Source: JAWWPG01 sp963820035
GTDB taxonomy: Bacteria; Actinomycetota; Actinomycetes; Propionibacteriales; Nocardioidaceae
DNA: 64,000 nucleotides
Assembly: GCA_963820035.1 (NCBI GenBank)
Contig: CAWFYK010000005.1
Location: 62,001-126,000 of the forward strand
Reading direction: 5' to 3'
The notes beneath the pieces were generated by a model. The model was not told where the DNA came from. It worked only from the letters and a program-made list of their open reading frames with translations, and did not search any database. This document shows positions 54,325-62,133 of this stretch, piece after piece (position 1 is the stretch's first letter; each line of letters starts with the position of its first letter). Both the position numbers and the translations under genes were made by a program.

Positions 54325-55161
54325 ATGTGCGGTCGCTATGCCTCGAGCCGCAAGCCGGAGGACCTCGTCGAGGAGTTCGACGTCGACCGCGTCGATGTGC
54401 CGACGCCGCTCGAGCCTGACTACAACGTGGCACCGACCAAGGACGTCTACGCCGTGTTCGACCGGGTGCCGAGGGACGCGCCCGCCGGGGCGGACTCCCA
54501 GCGTCGGCTCGCGTCGGTCACCTGGGGGCTGGTGCCCTCGTGGGCCAAGGACCGGTCCATCGGCTCGCGGATGATCAATGCCCGGGTGGAGACGTTGGCG
54601 GAGAAGCCGGCGTTCAAGCGCGCGTTCAGCAAGCGCCGCTGCCTGCTGCCCGCCGACGGCTACTACGAGTGGTACCCGACGTCGCGGACTGGTCCGGCTG
54701 GCCGCCCGGTCAAGCAACCGTTCTTCATCCGGCCGTCAGACGGCGGCATTCTGGCGATGGCGGGGCTCTACGAGATCTGGCGGGACCGTCAGGTGGCGAA
54801 CGACGACGACCCCGGTGCGTTCCTCTGGTCGGCGACGGTCATCACGACGACCGCTGAGGACTCGCTCGGCCAGATCCACGACCGGATGCCGATGCTGGTC
54901 GAGCCAGCCCGCTACGACCAGTGGCTGGACGCTCGTGCCACCGACCTCGAGAGCCTCACGAACCTGTTGGTGCCGGCGGCCCCGGGCCGGCTGGAGGCCT
55001 TCCCGGTCTCGACCGACGTCAACAACGTGGCGAACAACGGCTCCGGCCTCGTGGAGCCGCTCGCCAGCGAGGCCCACGTCGAGGTCGAGTCAGAGTCCCA
55101 ACAAGAGTCTCAGCCAAAGTCCCAGCCAGAGTCCGAGTCGGGAGTGCTGTTCGAGCTGTGA
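54325..55161 (+). CDS. SRAP-domain protein (YedK/HMCES family)
   Basis: 278-residue SOS-response-associated peptidase domain protein that crosslinks to abasic sites in single-stranded DNA. The catalytic Cys2 must be N-terminal after Met removal, which fixes the start at ATG 54325 (MCGRYASSRKPEDL). Other conserved positions are in EPDYNVAPTKDVYAV, WGLVPSWAKD with MINARVETL, LLPADGYYEWYP and the late LGQIHDRMPMLV. It ends with an unusual Ser/Gln/Glu-rich tail encoded by short repeats (55081-55140). The stop overlaps the following hydrolase start (GTGA). Confidence 0.92.
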   Translation: MCGRYASSRKPEDLVEEFDVDRVDVPTPLEPDYNVAPTKDVYAVFDRVPRDAPAGADSQRRLASVTWGLVPSWAKDRSIGSRMINARVETLAEKPAFKRAFSKRRCLLPADGYYEWYPTSRTGPAGRPVKQPFFIRPSDGGILAMAGLYEIWRDRQVANDDDPGAFLWSATVITTTAEDSLGQIHDRMPMLVEPARYDQWLDARATDLESLTNLLVPAAPGRLEAFPVSTDVNNVANNGSGLVEPLASEAHVEVESESQQESQPKSQPESESGVLFEL

Positions 55162-55787
55162 CGGAGATCCGTGTCATCCCCACCGACGTCGGAGACGCCC
55201 GGCTGTACACCGACCGGTCGCGACATCCGGTGGCCGCGCTGGCCCTCAACCACGGCGCCGGCAAGGGCGTCGACGCTCCCGACCTGGTCGCCCTCGCCAG
55301 CGCGCTGCCCGGTCAGGGCATCTCGGTCTATCGCATCGAGCAGCCGTGGGTCGGCGCGGGCAAGAAGGTGGCGCCGCGTCCTGCCGTGCTCGATGTCGCG
55401 ACGGTGGCCTGTCTCAATGCGATCCGGGTACGGCGGCCGCTCGTCATCGGCGGCAGAAGTGCCGGGGCCAGGTCGGCATGCCGGGTGGCCAAGGCGATGG
55501 GTGCCTTAGGGTGCCTGGCGCTCGCCTTCCCGCTGCACCCCCCCGGTCGGCCCGAGTCGAGCCGGCTGGCCGAGCTCGTGGAGGTCGGTCTGCCGACGCT
55601 TGTGGTCCAAGGTGAGCGGGACTCGTTCGGGCGTCCCGACGAGTTCCCGACGGCGACCGAGCTGGTCGCGATCCCCGACGCTGACCATGGATTCGCGGTG
55701 CCTCGCCGGGCCGCCCTCGACGCGGAGCAGACGCTCGCGCTCGTCGTCGAGGCGGTCGTCGAGTGGGTCACGACCCGGATCGCCTGA
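55158..55787 (+). CDS. Alpha/beta-hydrolase family protein (KANL3/Tex30-like)
   Basis: 209-residue small hydrolase. It shows an N-terminal strand ALALNHGAGKGVDAPDLVAL, the nucleophile elbow PLVIGGRSAGARSACRVA, the acid in PTLVVQGERDSFGRPDEF and the late His in IPDADHGFAVP. The triad is therefore complete. Substrate unknown. GTG 55158 overlaps the SRAP stop, so both are translated from one message. It lies just upstream of the sigR promoter. Confidence 0.82.
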   Translation: MTEIRVIPTDVGDARLYTDRSRHPVAALALNHGAGKGVDAPDLVALASALPGQGISVYRIEQPWVGAGKKVAPRPAVLDVATVACLNAIRVRRPLVIGGRSAGARSACRVAKAMGALGCLALAFPLHPPGRPESSRLAELVEVGLPTLVVQGERDSFGRPDEFPTATELVAIPDADHGFAVPRRAALDAEQTLALVVEAVVEWVTTRIA

Positions 55788-55841
55788 GCGGGTCAGCCGG
55801 GGCGGGCTGGTCGTCATACCCCCGGCTGCACGAGGCGGAGC

Positions 55842-55867
55842 GGAATGTCTTCCCCCGCTGGAGTGTT
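55842..55867 (+). promoter_or_regulatory. SigR-type promoter upstream of sigR
   Basis: GGAAT (55842-55846) and GTT (55865-55867) separated by exactly 18 bases match the known GGAAT-N18-GTT consensus of SigR/SigH promoters in Actinobacteria. It lies 215 bases before the ATG of the sigR-like gene, so the gene is probably autoregulated. The long leader contains an in-frame GTG at 55896 that could give a longer isoform. Confidence 0.75.
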
Positions 55868-56081
55868 CCACCAGAGGCTGGCCGCGAGAACATCTGTGCG
55901 GCAGCAGGATCTGGACGTTCGTGGCGACGCGATCGGGCGCCGGAGCCATCCGGAAGGGGCGAGAGCATGCAAGCATTGTCGACACCGGCAGTCCAGCGCG
56001 CACACGCGCGCGCGACCCCCCGGGGGGCCTGGGCGGTCCGCGGCGACCGGCATCCCCACCCGGCGGCTAGGCTTGTCCGTA

Positions 56082-56720
56082 ATGACTGAGCCCCCAGGCG
56101 TCGACAGCGAGTCCGTCGAGAGCGAGTCCGTCGAGGAACGCACGGCGCGCTTCGAGCGCGACGCGATGGTCTACCTCGACCAGCTCTACTCCGCGGCCAT
56201 GCGGATGACCCGCAACCCGCAGGACGCCGAGGATCTGGTGCAGGAGACCTACGCGAAGGCGTTCGCGGCGTTCCACCAGTTCAAGCCCGGCACCAACCTC
56301 AAGGCGTGGCTCTACCGGATCCTGACCAACGCCTTCATCAACACCTATCGCAAGAAGCAGCGGCAGCCGATCCAGGACTCCCAGGAGCAGATCGAGGACT
56401 GGCAGCTCGCCCGCGCCGAGACGCACACCGCCGCCGGGCTCAAGTCGGCCGAGGCCGAGGCGCTCGAGCACCTACCCGACAGCGACGTCAAGGCGGCGCT
56501 GCAGCAGATCCCGGAGGACTTCCGGCTGGCTGTCTACCTCGCCGACGTCGAAGGTTTCGCCTACAAGGAGATCGCCGAGATCATGGGAACGCCCGTGGGC
56601 ACCGTGATGTCGCGGTTGCACCGCGGCAGGAGCCAGCTCCGTCATCTGCTCGAGGACTACGCGCGCGAGCGCGGACTGGTCCGCGGCGAGTCTCCCGTCC
56701 CGGTGAGGGCGGACTCATGA
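56082..56720 (+). CDS. sigR: ECF sigma factor SigR/SigH (thiol-oxidative stress)
   Basis: 212-residue ECF sigma factor. Region 2 is visible in LYSAAMRMTRNPQDAEDLVQ and LKAWLYRILTNAFINTYRKK, and region 4 in EDFRLAVYLADVEGFAYKEI with GTPVGTVMSRLHRGRSQLRH. The sequence and the partner gene identify the SigR/SigH group, which switches on thioredoxin, mycothiol and proteasome genes under thiol stress. ATG 56082 begins MTEPPGVDSES; an extended form from GTG 55896 would add 62 residues. The stop overlaps the rsrA start (ATGA). Confidence 0.92.
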   Translation: MTEPPGVDSESVESESVEERTARFERDAMVYLDQLYSAAMRMTRNPQDAEDLVQETYAKAFAAFHQFKPGTNLKAWLYRILTNAFINTYRKKQRQPIQDSQEQIEDWQLARAETHTAAGLKSAEAEALEHLPDSDVKAALQQIPEDFRLAVYLADVEGFAYKEIAEIMGTPVGTVMSRLHRGRSQLRHLLEDYARERGLVRGESPVPVRADS

Positions 56721-58015
56721 CCGGCGGCCACGAGAAGGAGTCCTGCAGCGATGTGCTGCGGCGGATGTACTTCTTCATCGACAACGAGCTGGCCGACGCC
56801 GACACACAGGAGATCCAGCAGCACCTCGCCGACTGCGGCCCGTGCCTCGAGGAGGTCGACCTCGAGCGGGTGGTGAAGGCGCTCGTCGCGCGCTCCTGCA
56901 CGGAGCATGCCCCCGTGGAGCTCCGCCAACGGGTGATGTTCTCGATCCGCCAGGTGCAGCTCGAGTTCCGCACCCGCGACCCGAGGTCCTTGCCGGGCAC
57001 CTCCGGTACGACGGATGGCGAACCACGCCCACGAGTACCAGCGGTGGCCCTTGCTTCCGGCGCCTGCGGAGTAGCGCTGCCACGCCTCGGGTGGGATCAG
57101 GTCGGGGAGTTGGTCGACCCGGACCGGGCCGGCTCCGGTAGAGACCTGCCGGTTGGCCGCGACCTGCAGCACATAGCCCAAGCCGTGTCTGCGGATGGTC
57201 TTGCGCAGTGTGGGGTCGGCGCCGTAGACCTCGTCACCGGCCACCCACGCACACGGCACTTCCGCCTGCACGGCACGGGTGACCATCGCCGCGGCCAACG
57301 CCGGCTTGGTCGCGAACTGCGTTTCGTCCGGCACGCCGGCCGCGGCGCACCGGTCACGGTCGTCGGTCCACGACTTGGGCAGGTACAGCGCCCGGTCGAT
57401 CAACGCGTGCCCGGCCGGTGCGGCGTAGGTCAGGTAGACCGCGACCTGGGCGTTCTCGATCCGCCCAGCGGTGCCGGTGTACTGGCGTTGCACCCCCACA
57501 CTGTGGCTGCCCTTCTTCAGGTCGCCGGTCTCGTCGAGCACAAGGACCGCATCCGGGTCGCCGAAATGGTCGACCACATAGCGGCGCAGATCGTCACGGA
57601 CCGCGTCGGCGTCCCACTTCGCCCGCGACAGCAGATGCTGCAACCCATGCGGGCTCTGCTGGCCACGGTGCTCGGCGATCGTCCAGCAGTTCTTGCGGTC
57701 CAGCCCCGACACCATGCCCTCGATCAGCCCGGCGGCATGCCGCAACGGCTCGTGGCGGGCGAACCGCGGCGCGATCAGATCGACCACCTCGGAGAACGAT
57801 CGCTGCCACCGATCAACAGATACGCTGTGTGCCGCGGCCACCGCCGCGGCGTCTTTTGTCCTCACAAACAACCGATGCTGACGCGGTGGCCGCACCCACA
57901 CCCGATGACACGCCGTACCGACCAACCGAGCTCACACGCCACACCTGGCGCCCCGGTAACGATCTACGACTGTCGTACTAGTCGCCGACCCGCGACGGGC
58001 ACGCCAGCCGGATAG
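56717..58015 (+). CDS. rsrA: Anti-sigma factor RsrA with 3' end replaced by IS DNA (readthrough fusion)
   Basis: The first ~90 residues are a zinc-associated anti-sigma domain: KESCSDVLRRMYFFIDNELA, then the redox zinc site HLADCGPC (His-x3-Cys-x2-Cys) and LRQRVMFSIRQVQLEF. Reduced RsrA holds SigR inactive; oxidation frees it. Relatives end at ~100 residues. Here the native end and stop are missing from about 57000 onward, where DNA of an IS701-type transposase begins on the other strand. The frame stays open to 58015, adding ~335 residues of antisense sequence. Such a fusion may be unstable or poorly inhibitory, leaving SigR partly unleashed. Confidence 0.75.
   Translation: MTGGHEKESCSDVLRRMYFFIDNELADADTQEIQQHLADCGPCLEEVDLERVVKALVARSCTEHAPVELRQRVMFSIRQVQLEFRTRDPRSLPGTSGTTDGEPRPRVPAVALASGACGVALPRLGWDQVGELVDPDRAGSGRDLPVGRDLQHIAQAVSADGLAQCGVGAVDLVTGHPRTRHFRLHGTGDHRRGQRRLGRELRFVRHAGRGAPVTVVGPRLGQVQRPVDQRVPGRCGVGQVDRDLGVLDPPSGAGVLALHPHTVAALLQVAGLVEHKDRIRVAEMVDHIAAQIVTDRVGVPLRPRQQMLQPMRALLATVLGDRPAVLAVQPRHHALDQPGGMPQRLVAGEPRRDQIDHLGERSLPPINRYAVCRGHRRGVFCPHKQPMLTRWPHPHPMTRRTDQPSSHATPGAPVTIYDCRTSRRPATGTPAG
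57005..57865 (-). mobile_element. Truncated IS701-type transposase
   Basis: Minus-strand DDE transposase fragment with conserved DRKNCWTIAEHRGQQSPHGL, HLLSRAKWDADAVRDDLRRY, the first catalytic Asp region VLVLDETGDLKKGSHSVGVQ and VAGDEVYGADPTLRK. It opens at about GTG 57865 (ATG 57925 is an alternative). The match stops near HRWYSWAWFAI at about 57010, where the sequence becomes the antisense of rsrA, so roughly the last 100 residues and that IS end are missing. I see no clear terminal inverted repeat or target duplication. The element cannot be active alone. Confidence 0.8.
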
Positions 58016-58080
58016 CCGTCCGGATCCTCACCGAGGACGAATGCTCCGTCTCGTCACACACGACCCCTGTCGAGCACACA

Positions 58081-58113
58081 GAACCCCCGCGGGCCTGAGG
58101 CTGGCGGGGGTTC
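58081..58113. terminator. Bidirectional-type terminator hairpin
   Basis: A 10-bp perfect stem, GAACCCCCGC (58081-58090) and GCGGGGGTTC (58104-58113), closes a 13-base loop about 30 bases beyond the bL37 stop on the minus strand. It is followed on that side by TGTGTG instead of a pure T run. It probably terminates the bL37 transcript and may block transcription coming from the IS side. Confidence 0.7.
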
Positions 58114-58142
58114 GTTGCGTCGTACGCGGATGGTCGCGACGA

Positions 58143-58217
58143 TCAGGTGTTGGGACGCTTGCCGTGGTTCGCCTTGTTCTTGCGTCGCGCGCGGCGCTTG
58201 CGGCCGGTCTTGCTCAT
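58143..58217 (-). CDS. Ribosomal protein bL37 (24 residues)
   Basis: A 24-codon gene ending in KANHGKRPNT and rich in Lys/Arg (MSKTGRKRRARR), closely resembling the tiny 50S protein bL37 seen in mycobacterial ribosome structures. ATG 58217 has AGGAG at the right distance. Its location beside sigR/rsrA on the opposite strand is, as I recall, conserved in Actinobacteria and explains the setting. It is too short for most gene finders and easily missed. Confidence 0.85.
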   Translation of the reverse strand: MSKTGRKRRARRKNKANHGKRPNT

Positions 58218-58332
58218 GGGGATCTCCTGGTCTCTGGGTTGCGTCCCAAGTCTCGCAGATGTGGGCGCGGTCTCCGAATCTGCGCCGGGCAGGCAGCGGT
58301 AGCGTCGTGTTCTCGAAGTCGGAAGGACGATC

Positions 58333-58728
58333 ATGGGACGTCAGGAGGTGCGACGCGGCCTCACCGCCAGCGCCGACCACATCGTGGCCGCCGAGGACAC
58401 GGCAGCGGCCCTCGGGTCGGGCGCGTTGCCAGTGCTGGCCACGCCGCGGTTGCTCGCCTGGCTGGAGGCCGCGTCCTGCTCGGCCGTGGATGCCGCGCTG
58501 GAGGACGGCAGCTCGTCGGTCGGGACCAGAGTCACCTTGGAGCACCTGGCGGCGTCCCCGGTGGCGTCGAAGGTCACCTGCTCCGCGACCGTCGTCCAGG
58601 TTGATGGCCGATTGCTGCGGTTCGAGGTGGTGGCGACCGACGATGCCGGCCGAGTGGTCGCCCATGGGGAGATCACCCGCGTCGTCGTGGACGAGGCGCG
58701 CTTCCTGGGCCGGGCGACCACCGGGTGA
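58333..58728 (+). CDS. Hotdog-fold thioesterase (fluoroacetyl-CoA thioesterase-like)
   Basis: 131-residue single hotdog domain with LTASADHIVAAEDTAAALGS, TPRLLAWLEAASCSAV (helix) and VGTRVTLEHLAASPVASKVT. The pattern resembles the FlK/YbgC-like group that hydrolyses acyl-CoA thioesters; the substrate is unknown. ATG 58333 has GGAAGGA upstream. It diverges from bL37 with ~115 bp between. Confidence 0.8.
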   Translation: MGRQEVRRGLTASADHIVAAEDTAAALGSGALPVLATPRLLAWLEAASCSAVDAALEDGSSSVGTRVTLEHLAASPVASKVTCSATVVQVDGRLLRFEVVATDDAGRVVAHGEITRVVVDEARFLGRATTG

Positions 58729-58742
58729 TCATCCCGGCGATC

Positions 58743-58787
58743 CGTCCGGCGATGCGATCCGTCCGGCGATCCGTCCGGCGATCACTG
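58743..58787. repeat. 12-bp short repeats at end of thioesterase gene
   Basis: Three copies of a GATCCGTCCGGC-type 12-mer lie between about 58738 and 58785, one pair separated by GATGC. They fill the short gap between the thioesterase stop and the convergent acetyltransferase stop. They may be slippage-derived; no function is suggested. Confidence 0.6.
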
Positions 58788-59306
58788 GAGCGGAGTGGGC
58801 GGCTGGCCGAGGGTGGCTCGGAAGCCCCAGAGGTCGACTCCGGGCACCGGCGAGAAGTCGAGTCGGACATCGCGGACGAAGCCCAGCGACTGATAGAGGG
58901 AGTGCGCGGACGTCATGGCCGGAAGGCTGCAGAGGACGACCTCGGTGAAGCCGAGCGCGCGGCTGCGGTCGAGACAGTGCTGCACCAGCCCGCGGCCGAC
59001 TCCGAGCCCACGGGCCGCGGGGTCGACGGCGAGCATCCTGAACTCACCTTCGGTGTCCGTCGCCAGCTCGCGGTAGGGCGAGCCCAGCGGGCAGAACGTG
59101 ACCGACCCGAGGAGCCTCCCGCTCGTGGAGCCGATCGCGACCCACAGCTCGCCTTGCGCCGCGCGGGAGGCCGCGTCGCGAAGCGTCGGCGCGTAGGAGT
59201 CGGAACTGTCGAGAAAGCCGTCGTAGACGTAGCCCCGGACGGTGATCTCACCGATCTCGTCGAGCTCGTCCGGTTCGGCCAGCCGGATCACGAACGACTC
59301 AGACAC
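58782..59306 (-). CDS. GNAT-family N-acetyltransferase
   Basis: 174-residue acetyltransferase with the acetyl-CoA binding motif A: EFRMLAVDPAARGLGVGRGL (Q/RxxGxG/A). An N-terminal IRLAEPDELDEIGEITVRGY and a C-terminal SAHSLYQSLGFVRD complete the fold. The acceptor is unknown. Its start overlaps the stop of the preceding ThDP enzyme gene by 8 bases, so the two are probably co-translated. Confidence 0.87.
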   Translation of the reverse strand: MSESFVIRLAEPDELDEIGEITVRGYVYDGFLDSSDSYAPTLRDAASRAAQGELWVAIGSTSGRLLGSVTFCPLGSPYRELATDTEGEFRMLAVDPAARGLGVGRGLVQHCLDRSRALGFTEVVLCSLPAMTSAHSLYQSLGFVRDVRLDFSPVPGVDLWGFRATLGQPPTPLQ

Positions 59307-60993
59307 CGGTCGTGCTTCGCGGGTACGCCGCCTCGGGGTCGGTCAGCACGTTGACGACATAGGGGACCCCGGCGTCGAACGCCCGGTCGAGGGCCGGGCC
59401 GATCTCACCCGGCTTCGAGACCGTCTCGCCGGCGCCTCCGAGGGCGCGGGCCACCCCGTCGTACGACGTTCCGGGGCTGAGCTCGGCCACCACGTCGTAG
59501 CCGTAGAGGAAGCGCATCGGATGCTTCTCGAGACCCCATCCCGCGTTGTTGCCGACGACGATGACGACGGGCAGGTCGTGCCGAACCAGCGTGTCGACGT
59601 CCATCAGCGACATTCCCGCCGCGCCGTCCCCGAGCATGAGCACGACCTGGGCGGACGGCCTGGCGATCCGCGCGGCGATCGCCGCGCCAAGGCCGGCACC
59701 GAGGCAGCCGTAGGGGCCGGGGTCGAGCCAGCCGCCGGGGCGCGCGGGCTCGACGTACTTGCCGGCGAACGAGACGAAGTCGCCGCCGTCGCCGATGACG
59801 ACGGAGTCGTCGGCCAACCGAGGGAGCAGCTCGCCGTAGATGCGCGCGGGGTGGATCGGGTCGGACTCGGAGCCGAGCAGGTCGGCGTCGCGGGCGACGG
59901 CGGCGGCCACGCCCTGCTGGAGGGTGGTCAGCCAGTCCGTCCAGTCAGGCATGTGCAGGCGAGCCTCGAGCGCGCCGAGCAGGCTGTCGAGGACCTTGGT
60001 CAGATCGCCGGCGGCGGAGGCGGCGAGCGGCACTCGGTTCGACAGCTGGCCGGGGGAGTCGGCGAGGTGGATGACGGCAGCCGGTCCGCTGTCGGACTTG
60101 CCGCCGAACGAGCCGTAGCCCAGCCGGAAGTCGAGGGGGGTGCCGGCGACGACGGCCACGTCGCACTGGCCGAACGCGGTCGAGCGGGCCTTCGTCACCA
60201 GGTGGGGATGACCTCGAGGGATGATCCCGCGACCCATCCCGTTCGTGACGACGGGGATGCCGGTCGCCTCGACGAACCTCAACGCGGCCGCCTCGGCGGA
60301 GTCGGCCCAGACGTCCGTGCCGAGCACCAGAACAGGGTGACGCGCCGCCGACAGGGCGGTGGCCGCTGCCTGGATGGCGGCGGGATCTGGCTCCTGCCCG
60401 GCCCGCTGCACCGGCACGGGCGTGGCCAAGGTCGCCCGAGAGAAGAACTCGTCCATCGGGACGTCGAGGAACGTCGGACCCCGGTGCGGCGAGCCGGCGC
60501 TGGCGAACGCCTCGTCGACCAGGGTCGGGAGCTCGCCGACCTTCGGCACCGTGGCGGCCAGCTTGGTGACGGGCGCCACGAGTGGGGGATGATCGAGCTC
60601 TTGGAGGCTGCCCATACCCCACCGGGTGTTCGGGGCTCGGCCACCGATGACCACGAGCGGAGAGCCGGCGAAGTTGGCCTGCGCGATGGCGCTGATCCCG
60701 TTGGTCACGCCCGGTCCGGCCGTCAGGACCGCCAACCCCGGTTGCCGGGTAAGCTTGCCGGTCGCCTCGGCGGCGAAGACGGCCGTCGGCTCATGACGGA
60801 CGTCGAGCAGCCGGACTGGCGGGTCGGCCCGGACCGCGCCGTCGTACATCGGGAAGACATGGGCACCCGAGAGGGTGAACATGGTCTCGACGCCATGAGC
60901 CTGGGCCACGGCAACGGCAAAGTCGCCTCCGTGGCCTTCGACGGGGGCGCCGGCTTCCGCCTGGTCACCGGTGGTTGTCGCAGCGTCACTCAT
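59299..60993 (-). CDS. Acetolactate synthase-like thiamine-diphosphate enzyme
   Basis: 564-residue ThDP-dependent enzyme. The N-terminal Pyr domain contains LDVRHEPTAVFAAEATGKLT (catalytic Glu). A central FAD/nucleotide-like domain follows, then the C-terminal PP domain with GDGAAGMSLMDVDTLVRHDL and VVGNNAGWGLEK, the ThDP/Mg motif. The family includes acetolactate synthase, oxalyl-CoA decarboxylase and benzoylformate decarboxylase; no small regulatory subunit gene is adjacent, so biosynthetic AHAS is less likely. ATG 60993 begins MSDAATTTGDQ. Reaction undetermined. Confidence 0.85.
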   Translation of the reverse strand: MSDAATTTGDQAEAGAPVEGHGGDFAVAVAQAHGVETMFTLSGAHVFPMYDGAVRADPPVRLLDVRHEPTAVFAAEATGKLTRQPGLAVLTAGPGVTNGISAIAQANFAGSPLVVIGGRAPNTRWGMGSLQELDHPPLVAPVTKLAATVPKVGELPTLVDEAFASAGSPHRGPTFLDVPMDEFFSRATLATPVPVQRAGQEPDPAAIQAAATALSAARHPVLVLGTDVWADSAEAAALRFVEATGIPVVTNGMGRGIIPRGHPHLVTKARSTAFGQCDVAVVAGTPLDFRLGYGSFGGKSDSGPAAVIHLADSPGQLSNRVPLAASAAGDLTKVLDSLLGALEARLHMPDWTDWLTTLQQGVAAAVARDADLLGSESDPIHPARIYGELLPRLADDSVVIGDGGDFVSFAGKYVEPARPGGWLDPGPYGCLGAGLGAAIAARIARPSAQVVLMLGDGAAGMSLMDVDTLVRHDLPVVIVVGNNAGWGLEKHPMRFLYGYDVVAELSPGTSYDGVARALGGAGETVSKPGEIGPALDRAFDAGVPYVVNVLTDPEAAYPRSTTGV

Positions 60994-61144
60994 GACGTGG
61001 ACGCTACCGATGAGGCGGACCCGTGAGTCGCGCGGGGGAGGGCTGGTCGCTGCAGGCAGCGCGGCATCCAGATCCAGGTCGACCCAATCAGACCCGATCA
61101 GTGTCGACCCGATCAGTGGAGCGCCGGTTCCCCGGGTGAACGCG

Positions 61145-61393
61145 CTAGGCGCGAATCCTCGCGCGTGCGTTTCGCCGCTTGAGTGCTCGGCGTTCGTCTT
61201 CGGACATGCCACCCCACACGCCGTGGTCCTGCCCCGCTTCCAGGGCCCAGGCGAGACATTGTTCGCGCACCTCACACCGCCGGCAGACGGCCTTCGCCTC
61301 CTCGATCTGGAGGATGGCAGGACCGGTGTTGCCGATCGGGAAGAACAGCTCCGGGTCTTCGTCGAGACACGCGGAGCGGTGGCGCCAATCCAT
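61145..61393 (-). CDS. whiB1: WhiB1-like iron-sulfur transcription factor
   Basis: 82-residue Wbl protein with four cluster cysteines (SACLDEDP, then CRRCEVREQC), the G[V/I]WGG turn (DHGVWGGMSEDERRALKRR) and a basic C-terminus that contacts DNA. Wbl proteins bind a NO-sensitive [4Fe-4S] cluster and often region 4 of the housekeeping sigma factor. ATG 61393 is fixed by AAGGAG nine bases upstream and the family start MDWRHRSACL. A CRP-like site lies ~52 bp upstream. Confidence 0.92.
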   Translation of the reverse strand: MDWRHRSACLDEDPELFFPIGNTGPAILQIEEAKAVCRRCEVREQCLAWALEAGQDHGVWGGMSEDERRALKRRNARARIRA

Positions 61394-61729
61394 GGCGTAT
61401 GGCTCCTTATCGTCGGTGACCACGACCGCTTCGTGACCAAACCTGCTCGTGAAGGGATTCACGAGCGTTCCTTTGTAAAACCGATGCTTCTGGTGTCGAT
61501 CGGAAGATGACGTCCTGTGGTGGACGTCGGTACCGTGATGCGACAACGATCGTCGCAAGAGAAACCGCCCAGCACAACCCCCGAGGCGCTGTCACCTTCC
61601 TCACAGCACACCCGAAAACGGCCAGTCCTACGAATCCAGGTTCCAGTGTAGGGGCTCCGACAAACAAACGGCAGGGCTTTGCCGCAAGGCTGTGGACCGT
61701 GTCCGCGCGGCCGCAACTAGGATCGCTGC
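61394..61729. other. Divergent regulatory region of whiB1 and a membrane-protein gene
   Basis: A 336-bp gap, less GC-rich than the genes, with no gene I can support. It holds the CRP-like dyad (61445-61466), and it must contain the whiB1 promoter on the minus strand and the promoter of the membrane protein on the plus strand. Confidence 0.6.
61445..61466. promoter_or_regulatory. CRP-like operator upstream of whiB1
   Basis: Perfect 9-bp dyad, GCTCGTGAA and TTCACGAGC around GGGA. It contains GTGA-N6-TCAC, the core of the cAMP receptor protein site. It lies 52 bp before the whiB1 start. In Mycobacterium tuberculosis whiB1 is known to be controlled by a CRP protein, so conservation of this control is plausible. 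Confidence 0.65.
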
Positions 61730-62128
61730 ATGGCCGATCCGCCCTCCTTGCGGCTGCTCCGTCTGGCGGCATTGGTGTGTCTGCTCGAGGCCGCAGCGCT
61801 GCTGGTCATGGCGGCCGTCGAGGTCGCCTCCCTCGACTCGGGCCGGCTGGCCGTCGGCATCACGACCAGCGTGTTCTTCGTCGTGTACGCCGCGGGCCTC
61901 GCCCTAGCGGCGCGAGCGATCGCCAAGGCCAGCAGCTGGGCACGCGCACCGATCGTGCTGGCGCAGCTGATCCAGCTCGGGCTGGCCTGGAGCTTCCACG
62001 GCTCGGGCACGGACTGGGTGGCGATCCTGCTCGCCGTGCCTGCCATCTTCGTCGTCGTGGTGCTGATGCTGCCGGGCTCGACAACCGCTCTCTACGGGCA
62101 GTCCGGGACTGACGACGCTCTGCAGTAG
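61730..62128 (+). CDS. Small conserved membrane protein
   Basis: 132-residue protein with four hydrophobic helices (LRLAALVCLLEAAALLVMAA, VFFVVYAAGLALAARAI, IVLAQLIQLGLAWSF, LLAVPAIFVVVVLML) and a short hydrophilic tail (TTALYGQSGTDDALQ). It looks like the small four-helix integral membrane proteins common in Actinobacteria. I see no catalytic or binding motif. It converges on the cupin gene with 5 bp between. Confidence 0.72.
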   Translation: MADPPSLRLLRLAALVCLLEAAALLVMAAVEVASLDSGRLAVGITTSVFFVVYAAGLALAARAIAKASSWARAPIVLAQLIQLGLAWSFHGSGTDWVAILLAVPAIFVVVVLMLPGSTTALYGQSGTDDALQ

Positions 62129-62133
62129 CCGAC

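Noticed and set aside
61394..61558. Longer WhiB1 with an extra N-terminus
   Set aside because: Wbl proteins start at MDWRHRSACL and AAGGAG is placed for ATG 61393; the extension would include the CRP-like operator.
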